Assembly (NCBI GenBank): GCA_904398675.1
Contig: CAJFPI010000237.1
Coordinates: forward strand, 1 to 5,435
Reading direction: 5' to 3'
Source of the DNA: an uncultured Oscillospiraceae bacterium
Lineage (GTDB): Bacteria > Bacillota > Clostridia > Oscillospirales > Oscillospiraceae
DNA: 5,435 nucleotides
Shown one piece after another: positions 5,375 through 5,435 of the stretch; positions within the stretch are counted from its first letter, which is position 1; the number at the start of each line of letters is the position of its first letter. The position numbers were made by a program, and so were the translations under genes. The notes below the pieces were generated by a model, which had not been told where the DNA came from, ran no database searches, and worked only from the letters and a program-made list of their open reading frames with translations.

Positions 5375-5435
5375 TTACTTCTGAGCGGCCAGGTATGCCT
5401 TCAGTTTCTCCTCGAACTCCGCCAGGGCCTTCCCA
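5375..5435 (-). CDS. 3' end of an unidentified gene (last 19 codons)
   Basis: The minus-strand frame reads GKALAEFEEKLKAYLAAQK and stops at TAA (5377-5375). The segment is an amphipathic, Lys/Glu/Ala-rich helix-like tail. In related operons the GTPase gene obg often precedes yhbY, but this tail does not resemble the usual Obg C-terminus, so I leave the product open. It is in the same direction as yhbY with a 78-bp gap. Confidence 0.5.
   Translation of the reverse strand, partial: GKALAEFEEKLKAYLAAQK

Overview
The window looks like chromosome from a GC-rich, gut-type member of the Clostridia, with Oscillospiraceae/Flavonifractor-like relatives most likely. This rests on the gene order yhbY – nadD – yqeK – LCP – rsfS – leuS, the strong AGGAGG-type ribosome binding sites, the style of the LeuRS N-terminus and the high GC of the housekeeping genes. 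The taxonomic call is inference from gene order and protein flavour; no database was searched.

All the housekeeping genes run on the minus strand, so the operon reads from right to left. From the right edge it holds: the last 19 codons of an unidentified gene; yhbY (ribosome assembly RNA-binding protein); a fused nadD–yqeK gene (NAD synthesis adenylyltransferase joined to an HD-domain dinucleoside polyphosphate hydrolase); an LCP (LytR-CpsA-Psr) cell-wall transferase with a long Thr-Asp-Pro-Gly repeat tail, whose start overlaps the nadD–yqeK stop (ATGA); rsfS (ribosomal silencing factor); and, at the left edge, the first ~138 codons of leuS. The set links ribosome assembly and silencing, NAD supply, wall polymer attachment and tRNA charging, as in many Firmicutes.

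Between rsfS and leuS the operon is interrupted by a visibly AT-richer block on the opposite strand. It is bounded by a 43–45 bp imperfect inverted repeat (502–544 and 1349–1393), and each copy contains its own REP-like hairpin built on a GGGAC...GTCCC core. Inside is one small predicted lipoprotein gene (724–1257, plus strand) with its own sigma-A-type promoter, a strong ribosome binding site and an intrinsic terminator. No transposase is present. The simplest reading is a non-autonomous, roughly 890 bp cassette inserted into a conserved operon. A good sigma-A-type promoter for leuS lies across the left junction, and the first three bases of its -35 box belong to the repeat itself. The element may therefore have uncoupled leuS from its operon and helped supply its new promoter. 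This cassette is the most interesting part of the window.
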